Shown: positions 1 through 7,374 of the stretch, in pieces
How positions within the stretch are numbered: position 1 is the first letter of the stretch
How the letters are laid out: each line of letters opens with the position of its first letter
Source of the DNA: Streptomyces bambusae
Lineage (GTDB): Bacteria; Actinomycetota; Actinomycetes; Streptomycetales; Streptomycetaceae
Direction of reading: 5' to 3'
NCBI RefSeq assembly: GCF_020532645.1
Contig: NZ_JAJAUZ010000006.1
Coordinates: forward strand, 151,772 to 215,771
Length of the DNA stretch: 64,000 bases
The notes under the pieces: generated by a model
What the model was told of the DNA's origin: nothing
Seen by the model: the letters and a program-made list of their open reading frames with translations, nothing else
The model's database searches: none
Translations under genes and position numbers: made by a program

Positions 1-1071
1 GGCGAGCGCGCGGCGGCCGTGCGGGGGCGGCACGATCTCGCCCCTGCCGGACTGCAGGGCGGCTGCGATGTCCCTGCTCTGCCGCTGTACGGCGGCGAAG
101 GTGTAACCGGTGGCGGGGCGGGTGGCACCTGAGGCGGCGCCGATCCGGTACACGGACGAGCCCACGCGGCGCGGGAACCGTGCGTCGGTCATGGGGATCA
201 CGCCCTGCTCCGCGGAGACGACGCTGTACGACCCCAGCCGCAGCACCCGGTCCGCGTAGTGGCGCAGCGCTGCCTCGTACCCGGCCGTGGTCAGCGGTGT
301 GCGCGAGAACTCGGTGTACTCGACCAGTGCGTGATCGGGGGCGAGCGGCAGGACGTAGCCGAACGCCAGCCCGTGCCGGGGCTGCGGTACCCGGAAGTCC
401 ATCAGATCGGCGATGCCCGGGTCGAACCGGTGGGCGGCGGTGCGCACGAACCAGCCCCGGAAATGCTGGAGGAGCACGGTCCGGGCGGGCGGAAGCACGG
501 GCAGGGGCCGGGAGTCGAAGACGTACCGGCCGCGCAGCAGCAGCCGGCCGCCGTCCGCGAGGGTGCAGGCGACCTCGGCCGCGCCCCGGCCCTGGCGGAC
601 CGCGTGCACCGTGCCCCGCACCAGCCGGGCCTTCGGGCGACCGGCCAGAAGGCCGTGCACCAGCTCCTCGAACGCACCGGACCGGATCATCCGGTAGCTC
701 ATCGGGGAGGGGTCGGTGACCACGGTGCTGCCGTCAGGACCGCGGACCCGCAGCCGCTCCCAGGAGGCGGAGACCGCGCCGTCGAAGTCGCCGGGTCCTG
801 CGGCCCAGTGGCACCAGGTCCGCTCGGGGGGCCGGAGCGGCCCGTCGGGGGGCTCCACCACGGTCACATCGCCGATGCCGGTCGACGTCAGCCGGTGAGC
901 CAGGCTCAGCCCCGCCGCACCGCCTCCCACGATGACGACCTCCGCGTCGGCGCGACGGGCCCGCGCCGCGCCGGGACCGTCCGCTGCGGGGCTCACCGTG
1001 CCGGAACTCACCGTGCCGCCGGCCGTCCGGTCGACCGGAGCCGAACCCGGTCCGGATCCGTTGGTGCACAC
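1..1071 (-). CDS. crtY: Lycopene beta-cyclase family protein (3' end outside window)
   Basis: FAD/NAD-dependent cyclase that closes beta-ionone rings on lycopene in carotenoid synthesis. The reverse strand reads from a GTG at 1071, which lies about nine bases behind a GGGAGG site. After a roughly 44-residue low-complexity N-terminal extension comes the dinucleotide-binding signature VVIVGGGAAGLSLA, and near the window edge the lycopene-cyclase stretch IGAASGATRPATGYTF. The frame is open for 357 codons to the window edge, so the C-terminus is missing. The family is usually about 400 residues. The N-terminal extension before the Rossmann motif is longer than usual, so an internal start cannot be excluded. 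Other carotenoid genes would be expected beyond the left edge. Confidence 0.8.
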   Translation of the reverse strand, partial: MCTNGSGPGSAPVDRTAGGTVSSGTVSPAADGPGAARARRADAEVVIVGGGAAGLSLAHRLTSTGIGDVTVVEPPDGPLRPPERTWCHWAAGPGDFDGAVSASWERLRVRGPDGSTVVTDPSPMSYRMIRSGAFEELVHGLLAGRPKARLVRGTVHAVRQGRGAAEVACTLADGGRLLLRGRYVFDSRPLPVLPPARTVLLQHFRGWFVRTAAHRFDPGIADLMDFRVPQPRHGLAFGYVLPLAPDHALVEYTEFSRTPLTTAGYEAALRHYADRVLRLGSYSVVSAEQGVIPMTDARFPRRVGSSVYRIGAASGATRPATGYTFAAVQRQSRDIAAALQSGRGEIVPPPHGRRALA

Positions 1072-1296
1072 GTCGTGGAGCCTCCCTGTTCCTGCCGGAG
1101 CGCGGGTGACGCTCCGTCTGCCGGGAGCGAGTCTGCGCCGACTGCTGTTCGCACCCCGACTTCCGGCCGAGGGTCCGTGACGGATGCAGCGAGCGGCAGG
1201 TCCCGCGCATCGCCGTCCGGTGCGAAGCACCGCCCCGACCCGGAGGGCCGGCTCGGCGCGCGGCGGGTCTTCGGGGCCGGGAGGAGCCGGGCGGGG

Positions 1297-2208
1297 CTAC
1301 TTGTAGGTGGGGCCGTTGGTTCCTGCGGGGGTGCGGTAGTTGCCCGGCGGGGTGGTGCGGATGGTTCCGTCGTTGCCCTTGCCGCCGGTGCCGCCGGGGT
1401 GTCCGCCGCCTCCGTTGCCGCCCGCTGCTCTGACGACGTCGGTGCCGGGGTTTCCGGAGGCCGTGATGTCGCCGTCGTTGCCGTGACCGCCGTTTCCGCC
1501 GTCGCCCTTGGCCGAGCCGCGGCCGCCGTCCCCTCCGGTCGTGATGACGTGGTTGCCCGCGGTGCCCGAGCCGATGATCCGGGCGTTGTTGCCGTCGCCG
1601 CCATGGCCGCCCTCGCAGTCGGACGTCCCTGCCGGGTGGGGCCTTCCGCCGGGGCCGCCGTCGCCTCCGATGGCTGTGATCTGGCCGTGTGCGCTGATGA
1701 GTCCGTCGTTGCCGATGCCGCCGTTGTGACCGTTGCGGCAGTTGCTCCGAACGGTCGCGTCCAGGCCTGCCGCGCCGGCCGTGGCGATGACGGTGATGTT
1801 GTCGTTCCCTCCTCCGCCGTAGATCGTTCCGTTGTTGCCGTGCCGGCCCGCGCTGTTGTGCGCGGCGTGTCCGGCACGCACCTCGATGGTGTCGTCGCCG
1901 GTGCCGCCGTTGATCTCTCCGGCGTTGCCGTGCAGCCCCACGTTGGCGCTGACCGTGATGGTGTCGTTGCCCGCGCGTCCGTGGACGAGGACACCGCCGG
2001 GGATCGAGGGGCACTGGATGGTGTCGTTGCCGGCCGTGCCGTTGATGGTCGTTCCGGAGACTTCCGAGTGGTTGACGGTGCAGGTGATGGATGCGGCGGC
2101 CGCAGGGGTGGCGCACGTGACGGTGGTGGGCACGGCGAGGAGCATCGCCACGGTGAGGACTCGCGCGCCGCTGTGCCGGGCTGGACGGCTGGGGACGTTG
2201 CCGATCAC
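1297..2208 (-). CDS. Secreted Gly/Asn-rich RTX-like repeat protein
   Basis: Predicted exported protein of 303 residues. The GTG start at 2208 is chosen because AAAGGA lies eight bases upstream; the open frame continues upstream but without a ribosome site. A Sec signal peptide (LTVAMLLAVPTTVTCATPAAAA) ends near residue 35-40. The rest is a chain of glycine-rich units such as GGTGDDTIEV and GRAGNDTITV, which resemble calcium-binding RTX nonapeptides (GGxGxDxx), then looser repeats rich in GGDGG and GNDG. Four or five cysteines are scattered through it. No catalytic domain is visible. It may be a surface or matrix protein with calcium-dependent folding. It diverges from the MerR relic at 2404. 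Confidence 0.75.
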   Translation of the reverse strand: MIGNVPSRPARHSGARVLTVAMLLAVPTTVTCATPAAAASITCTVNHSEVSGTTINGTAGNDTIQCPSIPGGVLVHGRAGNDTITVSANVGLHGNAGEINGGTGDDTIEVRAGHAAHNSAGRHGNNGTIYGGGGNDNITVIATAGAAGLDATVRSNCRNGHNGGIGNDGLISAHGQITAIGGDGGPGGRPHPAGTSDCEGGHGGDGNNARIIGSGTAGNHVITTGGDGGRGSAKGDGGNGGHGNDGDITASGNPGTDVVRAAGGNGGGGHPGGTGGKGNDGTIRTTPPGNYRTPAGTNGPTYK

Positions 2209-2403
2209 GACGGGGATCCTTTCGCGAAGGGAGACGGTGGAGTGCACCGCTGGTGTGTCTTCCCGATCCCCCTCGCGCTCAGGGCACGCGCGCCGGAAGT
2301 GCACACGTTTGCCGTGCCGCCGGGTGCGGGCCGGTCCCGGCCACGGCCGGAGGCACGGGCCGGGCTTGACTCCCGGGTAACGCGCGACGGCACAGCCTGT
2401 GCC

Positions 2404-3001
2404 GTGGACAGGAAAGACCTGCTGCCGACAGGACAGTTCTCGCAGGCAAGCGGCCTCTCGGTCACGGCTCTCCGGCACTACGACGCCAGTGGGGTGCTGG
2501 TGCCGACGTTCGTCGATCCGGTCAGCGGCTACCGGTACTTCCGGCGTGATCAGGTGCGTACGGCGCAGTCGATCAGGGCTGCGGCAGCTGGACATCCCGG
2601 TCGAGGAGGGGCGCCGCCTGCTCGACGGCGGCGAGGAGCAACTGGTCGCGGCACTGCAGGCACATCTGCGGGCGGCCGAGCGGCGGCTGGAGGTGCAGCG
2701 TTCCACGGTCCACAGCCAAGGTGCCTACCAGGAGATGTACGCAGTCGCTGGCCGCGGCCCGCTCACCTTCACCGGGCCTGCTTTCGTCCGCTTCCACGGA
2801 GTGTGCGACGACGAGAACGCGACGCTCGTCGAGGCGTGCCTGCCGTTCTGGGAGGGCGGTGCGCAGCCCGCGGACCTGCCCGCGGCCACGGCCCGCCCCG
2901 GCACCCCCACGGCCGGGGCACGGCCGTGGCCGCTCACCCCCTGCCCGCCCGCGCAGCCCACCGCGCCGTACCGAGGGCGCGGCTCCCGCGTCAGAGCATG
3001 A
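2404..3001 (+). pseudogene. Frameshifted and truncated MerR-family regulator
   Basis: The GTG at 2404 begins a MerR-type winged-helix domain: FSQASGLSVTALRHYDASGVL, then GYRYFRRDQVRTAQSIR. At about 2577-2580 the reading frame must shift by +1 to continue as LRQLDIPVEEGRRLLDGG, the expected next segment of the MerR domain and dimerisation helix. The second frame continues through a coiled coil and the start of a GyrI-like effector domain, then turns into compositionally biased sequence after about 2880 and stops at 3001. It therefore carries both a frameshift and a missing C-terminal domain. It also overlaps the end of the convergent gene at 2991. A sequencing error could explain the shift but not the missing effector domain. 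Confidence 0.75.
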
Positions 3002-3851
3002 CCGCCCCCACCACGGCCGCCGCCGCCACGATCAGGACGCCCACGACGTTGACCGCCTTGTCCCACTGCCAGGAGCGGCGCATGGACCCGACGTCCAGGG
3101 TGAAGACGGCCGGGTCCTCGGGGGCGTAGTGGACCGGGACGTCCAGGCCGCGCGATCCGGCGGGGTCGGGCAGCCCCGACTCGCAGTAGGCCGTGACGGC
3201 CCTGCCGTCGAGGGTCGTGAAGGTGACGACCGGCACCAGACGGGTCGAGGTGTGGCCGTCGTCGTCCGTGCTGACGCTCTTGAGCACGGCGACGACACGG
3301 CCGGGTACGCAGGCCATCCCGGCCAGCTCGTCGAGACGGCGGTTCCTGTCGCGCATGTTCCCGGGCAGGTGGTACAGCCCGGACAGGGCCCACGGGCCGC
3401 AGAAGCCGACCAGCGCCCACGGCCAGCCCCGCTCGATCGCGGCGACGGCGACCGGACCCGCGTAGACGAGGAAGAGCGCGAACGTCGGCCAGGCGAGTCC
3501 GCGCCCGCCCTCGGCGCGGTGGCCGGCGAACCGGAACGCGTGGGGCCGGCCGGGCGGGTAGTGGACCCCGATCTCCCGGCCCGTCCAGGCCACGTCGATC
3601 AGGTCGCCGCACTCCCCGTCGTTGGTGACGGTGAACTCCTGCCCGGTGGCCGGGTCCTGGAAGGAGACGACCACGGATATGCCCTCCCGTGGGGAGCTCC
3701 CGTGCCGGGGCACGTCCACGCGCTCGATCCGCCCCTTCGCCCGGACCGTCCGCTGCGCCCGGGTCATCCCCGCCAGTGACCTCCCGTATCCGACGAGCGC
3801 CAGTGCGCCGAACACGCCGCACCACAGCACCAGATACCCGTGCAGGCCCAT
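2991..3851 (-). CDS. DUF3592-type membrane protein
   Basis: Predicted inner-membrane protein of 286 residues. The ATG at 3851 is preferred because GGAGGGGGGAC lies just upstream. An N-terminal transmembrane helix (LVLWCGVFGALALVGYG) is followed by an extracytoplasmic DUF3592-like beta domain (VVVSFQDPATGQEFTVT, then GVHYPPGRP). A central pair of helices (TFALFLVYAGPVAVAAI, then WALVGFCGPWALSGLY) precedes a second DUF3592-like domain (PVVTFTTLDGRAVTAY, then VPVHYAPEDPAVF), and a C-terminal helix closes the protein. The family is common in Streptomyces with no assigned function. The neighbour at 3931 has a related domain, so the two probably arose together or work together. Confidence 0.8.
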   Translation of the reverse strand: MGLHGYLVLWCGVFGALALVGYGRSLAGMTRAQRTVRAKGRIERVDVPRHGSSPREGISVVVSFQDPATGQEFTVTNDGECGDLIDVAWTGREIGVHYPPGRPHAFRFAGHRAEGGRGLAWPTFALFLVYAGPVAVAAIERGWPWALVGFCGPWALSGLYHLPGNMRDRNRRLDELAGMACVPGRVVAVLKSVSTDDDGHTSTRLVPVVTFTTLDGRAVTAYCESGLPDPAGSRGLDVPVHYAPEDPAVFTLDVGSMRRSWQWDKAVNVVGVLIVAAAAVVGAVML

Positions 3852-3930
3852 CCGTCCCCCCTCCTGCCAGTTCGCGGACGCCCACCGGCGTACGCCCTTG
3901 CCGCCCGGCACCGTCCGGTGCCACGGCACC

Positions 3931-5025
3931 TCACCGTGGGGGCTCGCGCCGCACCACGTTGCCCCGGCCGTCCGCTTCCAGCGATGCCGTGCCCTCGGCC
4001 CCGGTCACGACGATCCTGATGACGAGGGAGCCGGTGAGACCCTCGGCGGTCAGCTGCCAGGTCCGCGGGGAGCGGACCGCCAGGCCGGTCGCTGCCTCCT
4101 CGACCAGGGCGGGGAACCGGTCGTAGGGCAGCGCCCGGGGGTCGAACCCCGGGGCCTGCGTGCCGGCGGGTGCGAACACGACCGACAGCGTGCGTTCCTG
4201 TACGACGACGGTTAGCGCCCGGAGCGCGCCCCCGCCCTGGGCGAGCGTGTCGAGGGCCCGGTCCGGTTCGCCCTCGTCGAGGTACGACCGCCCCGGACCC
4301 AGGGCAACCGTGCCGGACACGGACGACACCACCGTGGTCGACGACGTGGAGGAGACGGACGGCCGCGAGGCGGAAGGCGGCTTCGCGGCGTCGTCGCGGC
4401 CGGAGAGGTCTGAGGAGAAGAGCAGGACCACCGCGGCCGCGCCGATCAGCAGGCCGAGGAGCCCGACGAAGCCGACGCCGCGCACCTCCGCGGGCGCGAC
4501 CGCCCTGGCCGCCTCCGGAGCCGGGTCGAGGCGGGCCGAGGCCGCCCGCTCCTCCCACTCCGGCGTCGGCCGCTTGACGATGCGCACCTGCCACGGCCGG
4601 TCCGGCGGGTACCGGACCACCACGACACCGCGCGGCCGGTAGTCGGGCAGGTCCACGACGTTGACGTCCTGCGTGACCTCGACCCGGTACGCCGGCCCGG
4701 CGTCCGGCGCGACGGTGAGCTCGAACCGCACCGGTACGTCGCTCGACTCGCCGCCGACAACCGTCCGGCTCTCGATCACCGCGAGCGCCGTGCGGGGCAC
4801 GACCGCCGCCTCCCGGGCCCGCCGCGGCGAACCGGCGAGGACGAACAGCAGGCCGTACACCGCGGGCAGGACCAGCCCCGCCACGAACAGCGGCACGCTC
4901 TCCACGACACCGCCCACGACGAGCGCGGCGAGCGACGTGCCGACGACACTGCCGGTCAGGAACCCGCGTGCGAGCGCGACGGGCGTTCGGTGCGTGGGCG
5001 GTAACGGGCCCGTGCTGATCGTCAT
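3931..5025 (-). CDS. DUF3592-like membrane protein with C-terminal extracellular domain
   Basis: A 364-residue membrane protein starting at ATG 5025. Two hydrophobic segments lie near the N-terminus (SVVGTSLAALVVGGVVES and VPLFVAGLVLPAVYGLLFV). They are followed by a DUF3592-like module (RFELTVAPDAGPAYRVEV, then VVVRYPPDRPWQVRI), another helix (VGFVGLLGLLIGAAAVVLLF), a Ser/Thr-rich linker and a C-terminal globular domain of about 120 residues with no recognised family. It is transcribed in the same direction as the DUF3592 protein at 2991-3851, 79 bp away, and shares its YPPDRP/YPPGRP motif. The function is unknown. Confidence 0.75.
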   Translation of the reverse strand: MTISTGPLPPTHRTPVALARGFLTGSVVGTSLAALVVGGVVESVPLFVAGLVLPAVYGLLFVLAGSPRRAREAAVVPRTALAVIESRTVVGGESSDVPVRFELTVAPDAGPAYRVEVTQDVNVVDLPDYRPRGVVVVRYPPDRPWQVRIVKRPTPEWEERAASARLDPAPEAARAVAPAEVRGVGFVGLLGLLIGAAAVVLLFSSDLSGRDDAAKPPSASRPSVSSTSSTTVVSSVSGTVALGPGRSYLDEGEPDRALDTLAQGGGALRALTVVVQERTLSVVFAPAGTQAPGFDPRALPYDRFPALVEEAATGLAVRSPRTWQLTAEGLTGSLVIRIVVTGAEGTASLEADGRGNVVRREPPR

Positions 5026-5124
5026 ACCGGCGATTGTGCGGGGCGCAGGCGGTGTCCGGTAGCCCCCGTGATCGTCCGGGAGCGCGGGAGGCGGGGAGCC
5101 GCACCGGCGGGGGACGGTGCTCCG

Positions 5125-5345
5125 TCAGAGCCAGTACGAGAAGCGCAGCGCGCCCCCTTCCTCCCGGTACCGGCCGCGTCCTTCCTTGCCGAAGGGGTTG
5201 GGCAGCATCCGGACGGCCATCCGCTCCGGATCACGGACGGGCGTCACCACCAGCAGCCGCCACCGGTCGTTCCCGGTGCGCGTCGTACCCGTTCTGGAGC
5301 AACTCGAGGAGGAAACGGCCTGCGATGCCGGCTGCGGGGACGGCG
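5125..5345 (-). pseudogene. Possible 3' remnant of a small ORF, frameshifted
   Basis: This lies in the roughly 330-bp gap between 5025 and 5357. Reverse-strand translation gives a sensible C-terminal stretch: DPERMAVRMLPNPFGKEG, then a charged run ending ALRFSYWL and a TGA at 5125. Upstream, a different frame reads IAGRFLLELLQNGYDAH, and the two join only through a shift near 5260. No start codon with a ribosome site accompanies it. It looks like the tail of a degraded gene of unknown function. Codon bias is the only support, so confidence is low. Confidence 0.3.
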
Positions 5346-5356
5346 GCCGAAGGGCG

Positions 5357-6061
5357 TCAGTCCCGGCGGCCCCGGCCGTCGCCGGTCCCGGCGCGGATCA
5401 GGGCGTTGGCCAGTTCCACGGGGTGGCCCAGGGCGACGCAGTGGCCCGCGGCGATCTCGTCGGGTTCGATCCCGAGACGCTGCCGGACGAGGCGGCGCAG
5501 GAAGCCGGGCGGGAGGAAGCGGTCCTCGGTGCACAACACGAACCGGGTCGGCACGGGAGGCCAGGCGTCGAGCGGCCAGGGCTGGGCCGACGCGGCCGGT
5601 GACGGGTGCGCCCGCTCCCGGCTGATCGCCTCGGCAGCCAGTGCGCGGGGCACGTCGTGGTAGAAGGCGACGTAGGGGTCGGCGCTCCCGGTTCGGCCGC
5701 CGTCCCGGAGCGCCTGCTGTCGTACGGCGTCGGCATGGCCCGTGGCGCCCCACCACTGGTCGGCCGACTCGCCGGGCACGGGGAGCATCCCGGCCACCAG
5801 CACCAGCCCCTCGACCGGGCGGCGGGCCGCAACCAGCGGTGCGGTGAACGCGCCGAACGACTGCCCCACGACCACCAGGCCGTCCCGGTCCCCGACCGCT
5901 TCCAGTACGGCGTCGGCATAGTCGTCCAACATCAGCGAGTCGTCGTCCCCCGGGAGATCGGGAGCCACCGTGTCATGCCCGCGCGCCCGCAGCTCCGCCT
6001 CGACCGCATGCCAGTACCAGCCGACGTCGCCGGCCCCGTGAATCAGGACGAACGTGCTCAC
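5357..6061 (-). CDS. Alpha/beta-hydrolase (esterase-like)
   Basis: Cytoplasmic alpha/beta-hydrolase of 234 residues from GTG 6061, which has GGGAG seven bases upstream. It opens with the first core strand and oxyanion loop (STFVLIHGAGDVGWYWH). The nucleophile elbow is GQSFGAF, the acid lies in the strand FVLCTEDRFLPP and the catalytic histidine in AAGHCVALGHPVELA. Length and motif order match the small EstC / plant methyl-esterase type of the superfamily. The substrate cannot be deduced. Its start lies 5 bp from the stop of a truncated DHFR-family gene, so it may now be read from that gene's promoter. Confidence 0.85.
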   Translation of the reverse strand: MSTFVLIHGAGDVGWYWHAVEAELRARGHDTVAPDLPGDDDSLMLDDYADAVLEAVGDRDGLVVVGQSFGAFTAPLVAARRPVEGLVLVAGMLPVPGESADQWWGATGHADAVRQQALRDGGRTGSADPYVAFYHDVPRALAAEAISRERAHPSPAASAQPWPLDAWPPVPTRFVLCTEDRFLPPGFLRRLVRQRLGIEPDEIAAGHCVALGHPVELANALIRAGTGDGRGRRD

Positions 6062-6065
6062 CGGG

Positions 6066-6539
6066 TCACTCCCGGGGCCGGCCGGCAGGGGAACAAAGCC
6101 GAAGCAGGAGGACGGGGGCAACCGCCGCCTGGCCGCCGACGTCGCCGGCGGCGACCTCGACCGTTCGGTCGCCCGCGAGCTCCTGAGCCCCGGCCACGGC
6201 TGCCTTGATGCCGACGACGAAGTGGAACGGCGCCTTGGGGTCCCAGACCTTGGTCTCCGGCCGGTGCGTCACGACGACCGGGTGGTCGATCCCGCCCGGC
6301 GGCTTCCCGCCCCAGCCGTCCGTCAGGTCGAAGACGCGGTGGCCCGCGACCGTGACCACGATCCCGCCCCAGTACGGCCGCGTGTGGTCGTAGGACACCT
6401 GCGACACCTTCAGCACGCCGCTGTCGTCCAACGGGACGTCACCGCCGGTCAACCAGCCGAACAGAGGTCCGGTCCGGTCATCCTCGTCCGCGATGAACCC
6501 GTCCACCGACACCGAGCCGTACATGACCACCGCGCCCAC
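6066..6539 (-). pseudogene. Truncated dihydrofolate-reductase/RibD-family reductase
   Basis: The GTG start at 6539 follows a GAGGAG site. The N-terminal two thirds of a RibD_C/DHFR-like fold is intact: VVMYGSVSVDGFIAD, then VVVTHRPETKVWD and VEVAAGDVGGQA. The expected last segment (the LVDE...PVLLGGG type of motif) is absent, and the frame instead runs into about 18 unrelated residues before stopping at 6066. The family is normally 180-230 residues; this product would be 157. The break lies immediately before the hydrolase gene start, which suggests a deletion joined the two genes. It is probably non-functional. Confidence 0.65.
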
Positions 6540-6822
6540 GGGTCTCTCCTCTGCTTCGGGATGCCTCAAATTAGCGCGCTGCGAGCCGCCGCTCTCGCTG
6601 GAACGACCCCCGTTCGCCCCCGTTCCCCGAACCGCTGTGACGACCGCCGGCGATCGGGGCCGGCAGCCCGGGGGAGGCCGGGTCAGGGCCTGCGATCTTG
6701 ATTTCGGCCTTTGTCGAGGAAATTCCGAGAGGTGGTATGGCTGGTTCCGGCGTGGCTCGCGGTGATCTTGGGTTCTAGGTTGATCACGCCTTGTCAGAGA
6801 ACGATCACGGAGGACGACAGCT

Positions 6823-7134
6823 ATGCGTAAGAGCCTTGTCGGGCTGGCTGCGGCAGCGAGCCTGGTTTTCATGGGCAGCGCCGTTCCCACCGCTTCCGCG
6901 GGAGAGCTGGGCCCCTGCGGCACCCAGTCCACCGGGTTCCTCGTCCTGGAGAACTCGCTGAAGCCGACCCACCGGCTGTACCGGGTGATGAACTGCTACA
7001 AGGGCAGCGTGCGCGCCAAGCCCTCGGGCCTGGCCCAATGGCAGGACACCCGGTGCGAGACGATCCCGGGCTGGTCCTCCTTCAGCTGGTACCTCGACCG
7101 CGGCTCCTACCCCACCGGCGTCAAATACTGCTGA
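6823..7134 (+). CDS. Small secreted cysteine-containing protein
   Basis: A 103-residue exported protein with a clear Sec signal peptide (RKSLVGLAAAASLVFMGS) and a likely cleavage site after ASA near residue 27. The start ATG has GGAGG nine bases upstream. The mature part of about 76 residues has four cysteines (GPC, MNC, TRC and C-terminal KYC), enough for two disulfides. It reads VLENSLKPTHRLYRVMNCY in the middle and ends in an aromatic segment. No family is recognised. The layout resembles small extracellular inhibitors or morphogen-like proteins, but that is only analogy. A strong hairpin follows at 7192. Confidence 0.8.
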   Translation: MRKSLVGLAAAASLVFMGSAVPTASAGELGPCGTQSTGFLVLENSLKPTHRLYRVMNCYKGSVRAKPSGLAQWQDTRCETIPGWSSFSWYLDRGSYPTGVKYC

Positions 7135-7191
7135 CCGGGTCCGCTCGGTTGCACCACGAGGCGGGACGTGACCTCACCTCGCTCCGGCCTG

Positions 7192-7227
7192 CTCAGCGCG
7201 TGGCGCTACTGAGCGTCACGCGCTGAG
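7192..7227 (+). terminator. Stem-loop terminator after the small secreted protein
   Basis: CTCAGCGCGTG (7192-7202) pairs perfectly with CACGCGCTGAG (7217-7227). The 14-base loop can form an inner GCGCT/AGCGT stem. There is no U-tract, which is usual for Streptomyces terminators. It sits 58 bp after the stop at 7134. Confidence 0.7.
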
Positions 7228-7374
7228 GACGGGGCGGCGGAGGACCTGGACGCCGGGGAGGCCGCGGCCTCGGAGGCGGATCCGGCTTGCCGGGCCTACC
7301 GTGGTCGAAGGAGGAGGAGGCCGCGGCGGAGCAGCGCTTCGTCCGGGGCCGACGACGGCCAAGAGGTAAGTCCC

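Noticed and set aside
259..3129. 956-codon open frame on the + strand overlapping the cyclase, Gly-rich and MerR regions
   Set aside because: It is an antisense shadow caused by high GC. Only the MerR part (2404 to about 2577) in this frame makes biological sense; the opposite strand has motif-bearing genes with ribosome sites.
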